Source: Burkholderiales bacterium
Lineage (GTDB): Bacteria > Pseudomonadota > Gammaproteobacteria > Burkholderiales > SG8-41
NCBI GenBank assembly: GCA_020854035.1
Contig: JADZGE010000087.1
Location: 1-64,000 of the forward strand
Direction: 5' to 3'
DNA: 64,000 bases
Part shown: positions 45,477-55,596 of the stretch, one piece after another
Layout: each line of letters begins with the position of its first letter
Position numbering within the stretch: position 1 is the stretch's first letter
Program-made: the position numbers and the translations under genes
The notes under the pieces: generated by a model
Seen by the model: the letters and a program-made list of their open reading frames with translations, nothing else
Told to the model about the DNA's origin: nothing
Databases searched by the model: none

Positions 45477-46572
45477 AGCCGTCCTCGACGAGCCGGCGCA
45501 CCCGCGGCGCGTCGAGGCCCTGCATGCCGAGCTTGCGGGCGTTCAGTCCGGTCTCGCGGTACGGTTTGCCGGCAATCGTGCTCGCGAGAAGGATCACCGC
45601 GTCGGTGACCGGCGTCGGCACGCCCGCGAGCCCGCCCAGCTCCGAAAAGGGCACCAGGCCGAACGGGATGTCTTCGTTGAAGAACCGGTGGTCGATGGAC
45701 GATGGCGCCTTGATCCAGCGGTTCGGCTCGCTGTTGTGAAACACGGCGTAGGCGGTGCCGCCCGCCCGGCCGTTCGCATCGGTGTATCCCATCTGGAAGA
45801 AATGCTCCGACAGCCTGTCGACGCTGCAGCCGTACGCGGCGCCGATCGCGCGGCGCTCCTCGTCGAGCCGGTCGATCAGCGCGCCGACCGAGGGCGTGAT
45901 CCCCTCGTAGTAGTGGCAGTAGTCCCCGCCGGTCGATTCGACGCGGCCGATGTTGCAGAGCAGCGCCGGCGGGTGATGGATCGCGTTGGTGTAAGGGAAC
46001 AGCGTGTCGAGCAGGGTCGGGACCGGGAAGAGCGAGGGAAAGAGCGGCCGCAGCCGCTCGGCGAGCTCCGCGGTGCGATACGCCGGAAACGCGGCGAAGC
46101 GCAGCTTCGCGGACGCCCGCGATACGCGCACGCGCGTGGCGCTCGTCTTGCGGCAGATATAGGGCAGCGTCGAGCTGCCGCAGGTCACGGGCCGGGCGTG
46201 GCCGAGGCGACGCAGCGTCCCGGGTACGAGGGTGAGCGTATGGCCAGGGGCTGCGAAACAGATCTGCCGCTTCTCGAGATGCGGCGCCACCGCGGCGGCG
46301 ATCCCCTCGTGCGCCTGCGCGGGGGCCATGATGATGACCGCCCCGGCGCCGCTCATCGCTTCGCGGACGTCGTTCGTGATGACCTCGATCGGGACGAAAC
46401 CTTCACCGAAGATGCCTTCGTGCTCGACGCCGCCGCGCTCCCTGAGCGGCTGCACCGTGGACGGGCTGCGGCCGTAGAGGCGCACCTCGCAACCGCGCAA
46501 CGCGAGATCGACCGCCGCGGCGCAACCGCCGTTGCCGGCGCCCACGACGGCCACGACCGGGTTCGGCTTCAT
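45469..46572 (-). CDS. Opine/octopine dehydrogenase family protein
   Basis: VAVVGAGNGGCAAAVDLALRGCEVRLYGRSP; NAIHHPPALLCNIGRVES. Confidence 0.85.
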   Translation of the reverse strand: MKPNPVVAVVGAGNGGCAAAVDLALRGCEVRLYGRSPSTVQPLRERGGVEHEGIFGEGFVPIEVITNDVREAMSGAGAVIIMAPAQAHEGIAAAVAPHLEKRQICFAAPGHTLTLVPGTLRRLGHARPVTCGSSTLPYICRKTSATRVRVSRASAKLRFAAFPAYRTAELAERLRPLFPSLFPVPTLLDTLFPYTNAIHHPPALLCNIGRVESTGGDYCHYYEGITPSVGALIDRLDEERRAIGAAYGCSVDRLSEHFFQMGYTDANGRAGGTAYAVFHNSEPNRWIKAPSSIDHRFFNEDIPFGLVPFSELGGLAGVPTPVTDAVILLASTIAGKPYRETGLNARKLGMQGLDAPRVRRLVEDGYA

Positions 46573-47553
46573 TCAGTCTTCTTTTTCGATGCCCTTCGCC
46601 CTGACGATGGCGCCGAATCGATCGAGTTCGGACTTGAGGAACGCGCCGAACTCCTCCGGCTTCGCGTCGGTGGCGACGTGCCAGCCGAAGGCCGCGATGG
46701 GCTTCGCGACCGCCGGATCCTGCAGCGCGCCGGAGATTTCCGCGCCGAGGCGCCTGCGGATGTCGGGCGGCAGGCCGGCCGGGCCGACCACGCCGTACCA
46801 CGAGCCCGCTTCCGCGCCGTGCACGCCCTGTTCGGCGAACGTCCTCACCTCGGGCAGCCACGGCAGCGCGCGGCGCGACGCGGCGACGCCCAGCACCTTG
46901 ACCTTGCCCTGCGGCAGGTTGGTGTAGGCGGCGAGCGGGCTGCCGATCATGAGATCGACGTGCCCGCCGACGAGCGCGGTCAGCGCCGGGGCCGCGCCCT
47001 GGAACGGCACGTGCACGAGCTGCGTTCCGGTCGCCGACTCGAGCAGGGCGAACGCGACGTGGCCGGCGCTGCCGATGCCCCACGTGCCGTAGGTCATCTT
47101 GCGCGGGTTGCGCTTCGCCGCGGCGATGACTTCCTGCAGCGTGTTCTCTGGGAGCGTCGGGCGCGAGATCAGCACGAACGACGCGGTCGCGACCAGCGCG
47201 ACGGGATCGAAGTTCCGGAGCGCGTCGTACGGCAGGGCCTTGTAGACGTGCGGGCTGATCGAGTGGGTGTCCCCGTTCGCCATGAGCAGCGTGTAGCCGT
47301 CGGCGGCCGATCTCGCGACGTAGGTGGAACCGATCGTGCCGTTCGCGCCCGGCCGGTTCTCGACGATGACCCGCTGGTTGAGCCGCTTGGCGAGCGCGTC
47401 CGCGATGATCCGCGCGGAGCCGTCGGTGGTCGATCCGGGCGGCCACGGCGCGACGATCTTAAGCGGCTTGTCGGGATACTGCGCGAGCGACGGCGTGGCG
47501 GCGCCCAGCGTGAGTGCGAGCGCGGCAAGGACGGCATGTCCGAACATGTGCAT
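46573..47553 (-). CDS. Bug/TctC substrate-binding protein
   Basis: YPDKPLKIVAPWPPGSTTDGSARII, IVENRPGANGTIG, AADGYTLLMA. Confidence 0.94.
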   Translation of the reverse strand: MHMFGHAVLAALALTLGAATPSLAQYPDKPLKIVAPWPPGSTTDGSARIIADALAKRLNQRVIVENRPGANGTIGSTYVARSAADGYTLLMANGDTHSISPHVYKALPYDALRNFDPVALVATASFVLISRPTLPENTLQEVIAAAKRNPRKMTYGTWGIGSAGHVAFALLESATGTQLVHVPFQGAAPALTALVGGHVDLMIGSPLAAYTNLPQGKVKVLGVAASRRALPWLPEVRTFAEQGVHGAEAGSWYGVVGPAGLPPDIRRRLGAEISGALQDPAVAKPIAAFGWHVATDAKPEEFGAFLKSELDRFGAIVRAKGIEKED

Positions 47554-47560
47554 CTCCCCG

Positions 47561-48733
47561 TTACGGCTGCACGGCGTACCTGCGGAGCTTCGCCTCGTCC
47601 ACCTCGATGCCGAGACCCGGCCCCCGCGGCACGACGAGGCGCCCGTCCTCGTACTCGAAGGGCATCCCGATGATGTCGTCGAGATACTTGCGCCCGGCGA
47701 CCTTCGTGCGTTGCACTTCCGCCGTCGAAGTGACCGGGATCGTGCCGGCGAGCGTGATCTCCGGCGCGGCGGCCGCGAGCTGGAGGTTGGCGGCGTTGCC
47801 GATGCCCATTTCCGCCGAGCCGTTGATGTCGCATTGCATGCCGAACGCACCAGCCACGGTGAGCAGCCGCTTCGCCTTCCACAGGCCGCCGGGCTTGGTG
47901 TAGTAGACCGAGAGGTACTGCGCGGCGCCGCGGGCGGCGATCCGCGTCACGTCGCGCTCGGTCCACGCGCTCTCGTCCGCCATGACCGGCACCCCGCAGC
48001 GCGCGGATACCTCGGCCATCGCCTCGACCCCGTCGACGGGCTGCTCGGCGTACGATATGCCGAATTCGCTCATGCGGCCGATCGCGGCGACCGCCTCGCG
48101 CCAGCTCCTGTAGCCCTGGTTCGCGTCGACGCGGATGCGCGGGGCATCGCCCACGGCGCGCCTCACCGCGCGAACCAGGGCGACGTCGCGCTCGATGTCG
48201 ACGCCCACCTTGATCTTCAGCGTGGCGATGCCTTCCCGCACGACCTGTTCGGCTTCGGCGACCGCGTCGTCGATCTCCATGAGGCCGATGCTGTGCGCGA
48301 GCTCGACCCGGTCGCGAACGCGCCCGCCGAGAAGCTGGTAGACGGGGACGCCGAGCCCGCGCGCGACGGCGTCTAGCAACGCCACCTCGACCGCCGCTTT
48401 CGCGTACGGATAGCCGCGAATCGTGCGGTTCATCGCGGCGTGCACCGCTTCGAAGCATCTCGCGTCGACGCCTTTCAGCGCCGGAACGAGATAGTCGTTG
48501 ATGATCGTGACGGTGGTCTTCGGCGTCTCGCCGTAACGGCTGGCGTCGTCGCCGCCCCACGTCTTGATCACCTGCGCTTCGCCCCAGCCGGTCGAGCCGT
48601 CCGCGAGCCTCGCGCGCGTGACGACGTAGCCCGAGCCGATCGGCGAGTCGAGTCCCACCCAGCGGTGCGCGCGGCGGACCGGCAGGCCGACGACGAAGGT
48701 GTCGAGCGCGGCGAGCTCGAGAACGCGCTCCAT
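47561..48733 (-). CDS. Mandelate racemase/muconate lactonizing enzyme family protein (enolase superfamily)
   Basis: TLKIKVGVDIERDVALVRAVRRAVGDAPRIRVDANQGYRSW; ISYAEQPVDGVEAMAEV; VMADESAWTERDV. Confidence 0.92.
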   Translation of the reverse strand: MERVLELAALDTFVVGLPVRRAHRWVGLDSPIGSGYVVTRARLADGSTGWGEAQVIKTWGGDDASRYGETPKTTVTIINDYLVPALKGVDARCFEAVHAAMNRTIRGYPYAKAAVEVALLDAVARGLGVPVYQLLGGRVRDRVELAHSIGLMEIDDAVAEAEQVVREGIATLKIKVGVDIERDVALVRAVRRAVGDAPRIRVDANQGYRSWREAVAAIGRMSEFGISYAEQPVDGVEAMAEVSARCGVPVMADESAWTERDVTRIAARGAAQYLSVYYTKPGGLWKAKRLLTVAGAFGMQCDINGSAEMGIGNAANLQLAAAAPEITLAGTIPVTSTAEVQRTKVAGRKYLDDIIGMPFEYEDGRLVVPRGPGLGIEVDEAKLRRYAVQP

Positions 48734-48734
48734 G

Positions 48735-49913
48735 TCAGCCGACCGCGATCAGCTCGTCGTTCGGGCAGATACGCCCGGTGATCGCGTCGCAGCCGTTCTT
48801 CGTGATCACGTACATGTCCTCGACGTGAAAGCCCATCTCGCCCGGGATCATGTAGAGCGGCTCCATCGTGAAGGTGATGTTGGGCTCGAAGACGATGTCC
48901 TTCGTCTCGGTCAGGTACGGCTCCTCGTGTATCGTCTGGCCGATGCCGTGTCCCAGGAACTTCAGCGTCGGCTCGATGCCGCCCTCGCGGCAGATGCGCA
49001 GGTAGGTGCGCCAGACCTCGGCGACGGCGGTGCCGGGCCGCAGCAGCTTCCCGCATTCGTCGCGCGCTCGCATGAGGGTCGCCCACGTGCGCGCCTGCCG
49101 CTCGTCCGGGCGGCCGGCGACTGCGGTGCGCGTGACGTTCGAGCGGTAGTTGTCGATGTCGCCGAGCACCTCGATGCGGATCGTGTCGCCGGGCTCGATC
49201 TTCTTCGAGGTCGTGCCGCAGTTGGTGATGGAGCTGTTGGCGCCGGACCCCACGCGGTACTTGAAGTTCGACGATCCGCCCGCGATCATGCCGTCGACGA
49301 GGCGCCGCGACACGTCGATCTCCGTCATCCCCACCCGCACGCCGCCCAGCACGTCCTTGATCACCCGCTCGGAGAGCGTGCCGACACGGCGCAGGGTGGC
49401 GATCTCCTCCTCGCTCTTGATCATGCGCGTGCGGAAAAAAAGCTCCGCGCAGCCCTCGAACTCGGCGCGGGGCAGGCGCTTCACGAGCCGTATGTAGTCC
49501 TGCGCGGGCAGGAAGTCGAGCTCGATCGCGATGCGTCCCCCGGCGACGCCGGCCTCGGCGAGGGCGTCGGCGAGCGTGTCGGCCGGATTCTCGGTGAACT
49601 GGTTGTAGGAGCGGATGTCCCGGAACCGGGACCGGGATCTCGCCTGCAGTTCCTCCACGTTCACCACGATCTGCGCGGCGAAGGTGTCGCCGGCGAGGAT
49701 CACGATCGTGCGGCGGAAGCGGTTCGTCGCGTGGCTGGGAACGAGGAAGCCGGAGGCGTAGGTCACGTTGTCCTGCGACAGGGCGACGAGCGCGTCGCAG
49801 CCGGCGTCCTTCATTGCCCGGCGCAGCCTGCGCAACGTCTCGTGTTCGCCGGAATCGCCGCCGGCGGGATCGCGCTCCCGCGCGGGCGCCGCCGGTGGTG
49901 GTGCGCTGTTCAT
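48735..49913 (-). CDS. M24 family metallopeptidase (Xaa-Pro aminopeptidase/creatinase-like)
   Basis: GDTIRIEVLGDIDNYRSNVTRTAVAG; LGHGIGQTIHEEPYL; NITFTMEPLYMIPG. Confidence 0.88.
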   Translation of the reverse strand: MNSAPPPAAPARERDPAGGDSGEHETLRRLRRAMKDAGCDALVALSQDNVTYASGFLVPSHATNRFRRTIVILAGDTFAAQIVVNVEELQARSRSRFRDIRSYNQFTENPADTLADALAEAGVAGGRIAIELDFLPAQDYIRLVKRLPRAEFEGCAELFFRTRMIKSEEEIATLRRVGTLSERVIKDVLGGVRVGMTEIDVSRRLVDGMIAGGSSNFKYRVGSGANSSITNCGTTSKKIEPGDTIRIEVLGDIDNYRSNVTRTAVAGRPDERQARTWATLMRARDECGKLLRPGTAVAEVWRTYLRICREGGIEPTLKFLGHGIGQTIHEEPYLTETKDIVFEPNITFTMEPLYMIPGEMGFHVEDMYVITKNGCDAITGRICPNDELIAVG

Positions 49914-50154
49914 GCCTCGACTCCTTGCATCGTTCCCGTTCGATCGAAGATCGGAGTGCGCGCGCTTCCGGGCGCGGCGACGGCGACGGTGTCACGTCAC
50001 GGGCGAATCTACGACAAGGAATGGCGCGAAGCAAGGATGAAGCCACATTGTGATCGCGCCGCGTGCGTGCAAGCGTCCCGCCCGCGGGCGAGGGAAGACG
50101 CCTTCCCTGGCGGGCACGCCGGCCTCGTCGCGGAGGGCTTCCCGCCCCCCGCCG

Positions 50155-50964
50155 TCATCTCGCCGTCCACCCTCCGTCGATGACGATGCTCGTGCCGGTC
50201 ATCAGCGACGCCGCCGGGGAAGCGGCGAAGAGCACCGCGGTCACGACTTCGTCGAGCCGGCCGAGCCGTCCCATCGGGATGCGGTCATGCACCCACTTGC
50301 TGAAGCCCGGACGCTCGAACATGGGGGCGGTCATCGGCGTATCGATGAACGTCGGCGCGACGGAATTCACGCGGATGTTGTGCGGCGCGAGCTCGACCGC
50401 CAGCGCCTTCGTGAGTCCCTCCATCGCGTGCTTGGTGAGGCAGTAGACGGTGCGGTTCTCCGCGCCCACGTGCCCCATCGTCGAGGTGATGTTGACGATC
50501 GAGCCGCCGCGCACGTTGCGATCGGCGCTCGCGAGCATCCTTCTCACCGCCGCCTGCGCCACGAGAAACGCGGCCCTGACGTTGAGCTCGAGTATCCGGT
50601 CGAGATGCGCTTCGGTGACGTCGACAAAGGGCTCCGGAATGTTCGAGCCGGCATTGTTGACGAGCACGTCGAGCGCCGGCATCGCGGCAACCACGCGGCG
50701 CATGCCCGGCGCATCGGTCACGTCGCAGGCTTCGGCGTGGGCCCGGCCGCCCGCCGCGCGGATCTCCGCCGCCGCTTCCTCGACGCGCGCGAGCGTGCGC
50801 GCCACCAGCCACACTTCCGCGCCGGCCTGCGCCAGTGCCGCCGCCACGCTGCGACCGATCCCGACGCCCGCCCCCGTGACGAGCGCGACGCGGCCATCGA
50901 GGCGAAAGCGCGATGCGATCCCGCACGAAACCGTGTCGATCTGGCTCGACGAGTGCTCGCTCAT
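50155..50964 (-). CDS. SDR family oxidoreductase
   Basis: VALVTGAGVGIGRSVAAALAQAGAEVWLVART, DVLVNNAGS, YCLTKHAMEGLTKALAVELAPHNIRVNSVAPT, GTSIVIDGGW; GTG at 51030 is an alternative start. Confidence 0.93.
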   Translation of the reverse strand: MSEHSSSQIDTVSCGIASRFRLDGRVALVTGAGVGIGRSVAAALAQAGAEVWLVARTLARVEEAAAEIRAAGGRAHAEACDVTDAPGMRRVVAAMPALDVLVNNAGSNIPEPFVDVTEAHLDRILELNVRAAFLVAQAAVRRMLASADRNVRGGSIVNITSTMGHVGAENRTVYCLTKHAMEGLTKALAVELAPHNIRVNSVAPTFIDTPMTAPMFERPGFSKWVHDRIPMGRLGRLDEVVTAVLFAASPAASLMTGTSIVIDGGWTAR

Positions 50965-51026
50965 GGCGTGCGGCCCCGCGGCGCCCCGGCGATCGTCCCG
51001 GCTGGCTCGTTCATGATCCGGTCTCC

Positions 51027-52070
51027 TCACTCGCCCTTGATGCCGGCGTCGCGAGCGATCTTGCCGAACAACGCGAGCTCGGAGCGGATCTTCGCGGCGA
51101 ATTGTTCGGGGGTATCGCCGAGCGGTTCATAACCCAGTTCGTCGAGTTGGGCCTGCACGTCCGGCGCGCGCATGCCCGCGGCGATCGCGCCGTGGAGCAG
51201 CCTGACGATCTCGTTCGGGGTGGCGGCGGGCGCGACGACGCCGGACCACGCGGTGATGTCATAGCCGGGAAGGCCCGACTCCGCGAGTGTCGGCAGCTCC
51301 GCGAGGACGCGAATGCGCCTTAACCCGGTCGTCGCGAGCATTCTCAGTTTGCCGCCCCTCGCAAGCGGGCGAACGAGACCCTGATCCGCGATCATCATGT
51401 CCGTGTGACCGCCTGCCAGCTCGACCAGGGCCGGCGCCGTCCCGCGGTAAGGTACGTAGACGATGTTAACCCTCGCCATGGACTTGAACAGCTCGGCGGC
51501 GAGCCGGGAAGTCGGCGCGCCGGACGCGTAGCTCAGAAAACCACTGCGCTTGCGCGCGAGCGCGATCAGTTCCTGCACGCTCCTGGCGGGCACCGCCGCG
51601 TTGACGGCAAGTACGTAGGGAACGAGCGCGGTGTTCGAGACCGGCGCGAAGCTGCGCAGCGCATCGTAGGGCACGCTCTGGAGATGCGGCAGGATCGCGA
51701 GATTCCCCGAACTGCCCATGCCGAGCGTGTAGCCGTCGGGCGAGGCCTTGGCGACGAGATCGAGGCCGATGAGTCCGCTCGCTCCCGGGCGGTTCTCGAC
51801 CACGACGGACTGCCTCAGCGCTTCCGAGATTTTCCTCGCGGCCATGCGCCCGAGTATGTCGTTCAAGCCGCCCGGCGCATAGGCGACGACCAGGCGCACG
51901 GGTTTCACGGGATAAGCGACCGGCTGGGCGGAGGCATTACCCAGCGCGAGGCAGGCGAGCGCGGCCGGCGCGATGATCCGCGGCGAGCGTCCGCGCGGCA
52001 CATTCCCTCGCGCAGCCCGGGATTCGATGGTGCGCATACCGGTTGATCCTGTTCTCGTGATGGCCTTCAA
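51027..52070 (-). CDS. Bug/TctC substrate-binding protein
   Basis: YPVKPVRLVVAYAPGGLNDILGRMA, VVENRPGASGLIG, SPDGYTLGMG. Confidence 0.94.
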   Translation of the reverse strand: MKAITRTGSTGMRTIESRAARGNVPRGRSPRIIAPAALACLALGNASAQPVAYPVKPVRLVVAYAPGGLNDILGRMAARKISEALRQSVVVENRPGASGLIGLDLVAKASPDGYTLGMGSSGNLAILPHLQSVPYDALRSFAPVSNTALVPYVLAVNAAVPARSVQELIALARKRSGFLSYASGAPTSRLAAELFKSMARVNIVYVPYRGTAPALVELAGGHTDMMIADQGLVRPLARGGKLRMLATTGLRRIRVLAELPTLAESGLPGYDITAWSGVVAPAATPNEIVRLLHGAIAAGMRAPDVQAQLDELGYEPLGDTPEQFAAKIRSELALFGKIARDAGIKGE

Positions 52071-53752
52071 GGGGCTCGACTTCCTTCCCAGACCACCTTG
52101 CCGCCCACCACGGTCATGTCGGAGGCGATATCCTTCAGCGCGTCCTCGTCGACGGTCAGCGGGTCCGCGTTCAGGACGGCGAGATCGGCGAGTTTACCGG
52201 GCTCGATCGAGCCCTTCTCCCGCTCTTCGAAAGTCAGCCACGCGCCGTTCACCGTGGCGCCGCGCAAGGCATCCTCGCGCGAGAGCCTCTGCCCGGGCGC
52301 GACGGCGCGCCCGGTGTAAAGACTCGTGCGCGCGACCGATTGCCAGACCGGATAGAACATCGACACCGGTACGTTGTCGGTGGCAAGAGACACTCTCACG
52401 CCCGCTTCCGAGAGCGCGCGCAGGGGCGAGATCTCGTCCTCGCGCTCGGCGCCGAGACGTTGCTGCAGCAGGTGCCCCTCCTTGTAGATATAGCGATTCG
52501 TGTGCGTCGTCACCATGAGTCCGAGGTCGCGCACGCGGGAGACCTCGCCGGGTGTCAGTGTCGAAACGTGGCCGAGAACCCAGCGCAGGTCGCGGATCGG
52601 CGCGACGCGATTCGCTTCCTCGTAGAGCGCAAGCATGTTGCGGCGCGTCGTCGTCACGCGAATGCCGTTGCGCGCGCAGGCGGCGAGCAGCTCGCGCATG
52701 CGTTCGCGCGAGAGCGAGGTGTCGTAATGGAAACCGGCCCAGCCCGTATACGGCAGCGCTCTCGAGCGGACCCGGTTTTCTTCCTCCACGTCGATGTTCG
52801 CGTAGATGCCGGTGATGCGCAGGAACGCGTCTCCCAGCGAAGGTTCGGACAGCCAGCCGAACCACCCGGTCACGACGCGCTCGAGCGCCACCCCATCGAG
52901 GAACGTCCAGTCGGGGCTCACCACCAGCGCCGTACGCATCGTGAGCCCGCCGCGGCGGCGGACCTCCTTGTAGGCACGGAGGACTTCCGCCGACGCGCCG
53001 TGCTCCTCGAACACGCTGGTCGTTCCGAAAGCGTGGTAGGCACGCAGCGCATCGGGCAACGTCCGCACGCGGTCCGCATGCGAGAACCCCGGGGCGCAGC
53101 GCATCAGCGTGAGCTCCACCACCGGCATCAGCGTATTCTCGATGAACACGCCGGTCGGTTCGCCGCTCGCGTCTTTTTCGATTTCGACGCTGGGCAGCGG
53201 CGAAGCCGTCTCGCGCGTGATGCCGGCGAGCTCGAGCGCGCGCGTATTGGCTATCGATACGAGCGGAGTCGTGTGGCGCCAGAAGCCCCAGATCGAGCGG
53301 ATGTAGACCGGATTGCGGGGCGCGACCCGGTCGAGATCGTGCCGCGTCGGGAAGCGGCGCTCACGGAGGATCTCCGGCACGTTGAAGTAGGTCGGCGGAT
53401 CGCCGATCGGCATCGTGACGATCCATTCCCCGGGTCTCGCGCCACGCACGAGCGCCGCGATGCGCTCCTGGATATCGGCGATCGAGCGCACCTTGCCGAG
53501 CGAGGGGAACACGAGCTTCAGCCCTTCGCGATCGACGTGCGCATGGCCGTCGATCAACCCGGGCACAACCGCGCGCCCGCCGAGGTCGACTACCCGCGTG
53601 GCGGGGCCGGCGAGTTCCCGGACTTCGGCGTCGCCGCCGACAGCGACAAAGCGGTCAGCGCAGATCGCGACGGCCTCGGCGATGCGAAACCGCCCGTCCA
53701 CGGTGATGACTTTGCCGTTGCAGAGGATGAGGTCCGCTTCGCCTGCGCGCAT
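52067..53752 (-). CDS. Amidohydrolase family protein (YtcJ-like)
   Basis: DLILCNGKVITVDGRFRIAEAVAI; VVPGLIDGHAHVDREG; VRVSLATDNVPVS; GSIEPGKLADLAVLNADPL. Confidence 0.92.
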   Translation of the reverse strand: MRAGEADLILCNGKVITVDGRFRIAEAVAICADRFVAVGGDAEVRELAGPATRVVDLGGRAVVPGLIDGHAHVDREGLKLVFPSLGKVRSIADIQERIAALVRGARPGEWIVTMPIGDPPTYFNVPEILRERRFPTRHDLDRVAPRNPVYIRSIWGFWRHTTPLVSIANTRALELAGITRETASPLPSVEIEKDASGEPTGVFIENTLMPVVELTLMRCAPGFSHADRVRTLPDALRAYHAFGTTSVFEEHGASAEVLRAYKEVRRRGGLTMRTALVVSPDWTFLDGVALERVVTGWFGWLSEPSLGDAFLRITGIYANIDVEEENRVRSRALPYTGWAGFHYDTSLSRERMRELLAACARNGIRVTTTRRNMLALYEEANRVAPIRDLRWVLGHVSTLTPGEVSRVRDLGLMVTTHTNRYIYKEGHLLQQRLGAEREDEISPLRALSEAGVRVSLATDNVPVSMFYPVWQSVARTSLYTGRAVAPGQRLSREDALRGATVNGAWLTFEEREKGSIEPGKLADLAVLNADPLTVDEDALKDIASDMTVVGGKVVWEGSRAP

Positions 53753-53956
53753 GTGCCGCCCGCTCGCTCCAGCGTATCACAGGAACGCGCTTCCCCGCGA
53801 AGCCCGGCGGCAGCGGCTCGGCGCCGATACCGGCCGCGAATGTTCCCGGGCGCAGGCCCGCCGCGAGAGCGATGATCGGCTGCCACGCAGGCGGCTTCGG
53901 GGAGTCGATGTGCGTCGTCGTGGAACGCGCCCGCGGCCCTGAAGAGCGGCACGGGT

Positions 53957-55582
53957 TCAGACCGGCACGGGACACACGAAGGCCGGATCATCGCTCCACT
54001 CGTGGTGGCGGCGCACGCGCGCGGCGCGCGCCAGCGCAAATGGGGCTACTTCGCACAGGAGCGTGAGCTCCTTTTCGTCGAGATCGAGGCCCGCGCGCCG
54101 GGCGAGCGCGCTCACCGCCGAACGGGTCGCGCCGTCGACGGGGATCCCGGTGAATGCCGATGGAGGCGTAACGGGTACACGCGGCGCGCCGGGTGCAAGC
54201 TTCGGCCGGCGCTCGCGCCATGGCGTCGCGTGTTCGTAGGCGTACGCGACGCGCAATACCTTCGCTTCCTCGAACGGAGCGCCCGCGATCTGCATCGAGA
54301 GCGGTAATCCATCGCTCGTGTAGCCGTTGCAGATGGCGAGCGCCGGCCCCGCGGTCACGCTGAACGCGGTATGGATGTTCGGCTTCTCCCACGCGTTTCG
54401 CGGCGAGTACTGATCGAAGCGCGGCGCCGGGCCCGAACTCGCGGTGACCAGCACGTCGTACTTCTCGTAGAGCGGTTTCATCTGGAGCTGCATGCGCCTT
54501 CTCTCGCGCTGAGCGGCGAAGTACTCGACCGACTGGAACAGGCATCCCGTGAGCGTCTGCGAGAGAAAATTCAATCCGAATTCGCGTGCACGCGTGGACA
54601 GGTCGCGCTGGTGGACACCGAACACCTCGGTTTCCGCGATGACGGTTTTCACGTCCGTGTAGTCCTGCAATGGCCGCATTCGCGCGTTCTCGACCGTGGC
54701 CCCGAGGCGCCCCAGCACGTCGAGCGCTTCGTCCATCGTGCGGGCAAGCCGGGGGTCCGTGACGAGGTCTTCCTCCCAGAAATGCCGGATCACCCCGACG
54801 CGTATGCCGCGAATGTCCGGCGTGAGCGCCGCTCGATAGTCGGCGACGGGACGATCGGCGCTCGCCGGATCCCGTCGATCGAAACCCGCTATCGTGCCCA
54901 GCACGATGGCGCAGTCTTCGACGGTCCACGTGAGCGGCCCGCAATGGTCGAATGAATACGAGTTCGGCGTGACGCCATGGCGGCTGACGAGACCATAGGT
55001 CGGCTTGAGGCCGACGGTGCCGCACATTGACGCGGGTCCGCGCACCGATGCGCCGGTATCGGTACCGAGCGCGCCGGGAAGAAATCCCGCCGCCACCGCA
55101 GCCCCCGAACCGCTCGAAGAACTACCGGTGAAATGCTCCGTATTCCACGGATTGCGCGCCGGCGGCCAGGGTGCATCGAAAGACGGTGCGCTGTGTGCGA
55201 ACTCGGTCATCGAGAGTTTTCCGAGCAGCACGGCGCCAGCCTGGAAGAGCTTGTCCACGGCCGCGGCGTTCGCCACGGGGACATGGTTCATGCAAACGCG
55301 CGAGTGATTGGTCGTCAGCACACCAGCCGTGGCGTACATATCCTTGAGGCCGAAGGCAATGCCGTGCATCGGTCCCCTGTGATTGCCCGCGGCAATCTCC
55401 GCTTCGGCCCGGCGCGCCTGCTCGAGCGCGAGTTCTCCCGTCACCGTGATGAATGCATTGATCTGGTCATCGAGCGACTCGATACGGCGCAGCCACGCCT
55501 GCGTCAGTTCGACCGGCGAGAGCTTGCGGGAACGGATCAGTCCCGCGGCTTCGGCAATGGTCAGAAAGTGCAGGTCGGACAT
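53957..55582 (-). CDS. Amidase (amidase signature family)
   Basis: HGIAFGLKDMYATAGVLTTNHS; HFTGSSSSGSGAAVAAGFLPGALGTDTGASVRGPASMCGTVGLKPTYG. Confidence 0.94.
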   Translation of the reverse strand: MSDLHFLTIAEAAGLIRSRKLSPVELTQAWLRRIESLDDQINAFITVTGELALEQARRAEAEIAAGNHRGPMHGIAFGLKDMYATAGVLTTNHSRVCMNHVPVANAAAVDKLFQAGAVLLGKLSMTEFAHSAPSFDAPWPPARNPWNTEHFTGSSSSGSGAAVAAGFLPGALGTDTGASVRGPASMCGTVGLKPTYGLVSRHGVTPNSYSFDHCGPLTWTVEDCAIVLGTIAGFDRRDPASADRPVADYRAALTPDIRGIRVGVIRHFWEEDLVTDPRLARTMDEALDVLGRLGATVENARMRPLQDYTDVKTVIAETEVFGVHQRDLSTRAREFGLNFLSQTLTGCLFQSVEYFAAQRERRRMQLQMKPLYEKYDVLVTASSGPAPRFDQYSPRNAWEKPNIHTAFSVTAGPALAICNGYTSDGLPLSMQIAGAPFEEAKVLRVAYAYEHATPWRERRPKLAPGAPRVPVTPPSAFTGIPVDGATRSAVSALARRAGLDLDEKELTLLCEVAPFALARAARVRRHHEWSDDPAFVCPVPV

Positions 55583-55596
55583 GGCGCTGCCGCGCC

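Noticed and set aside
45433-47673. 746-aa plus ORF opposite opine dehydrogenase, Bug and MR/MLE genes
   Set aside because: GC-driven antisense ORF without motifs.
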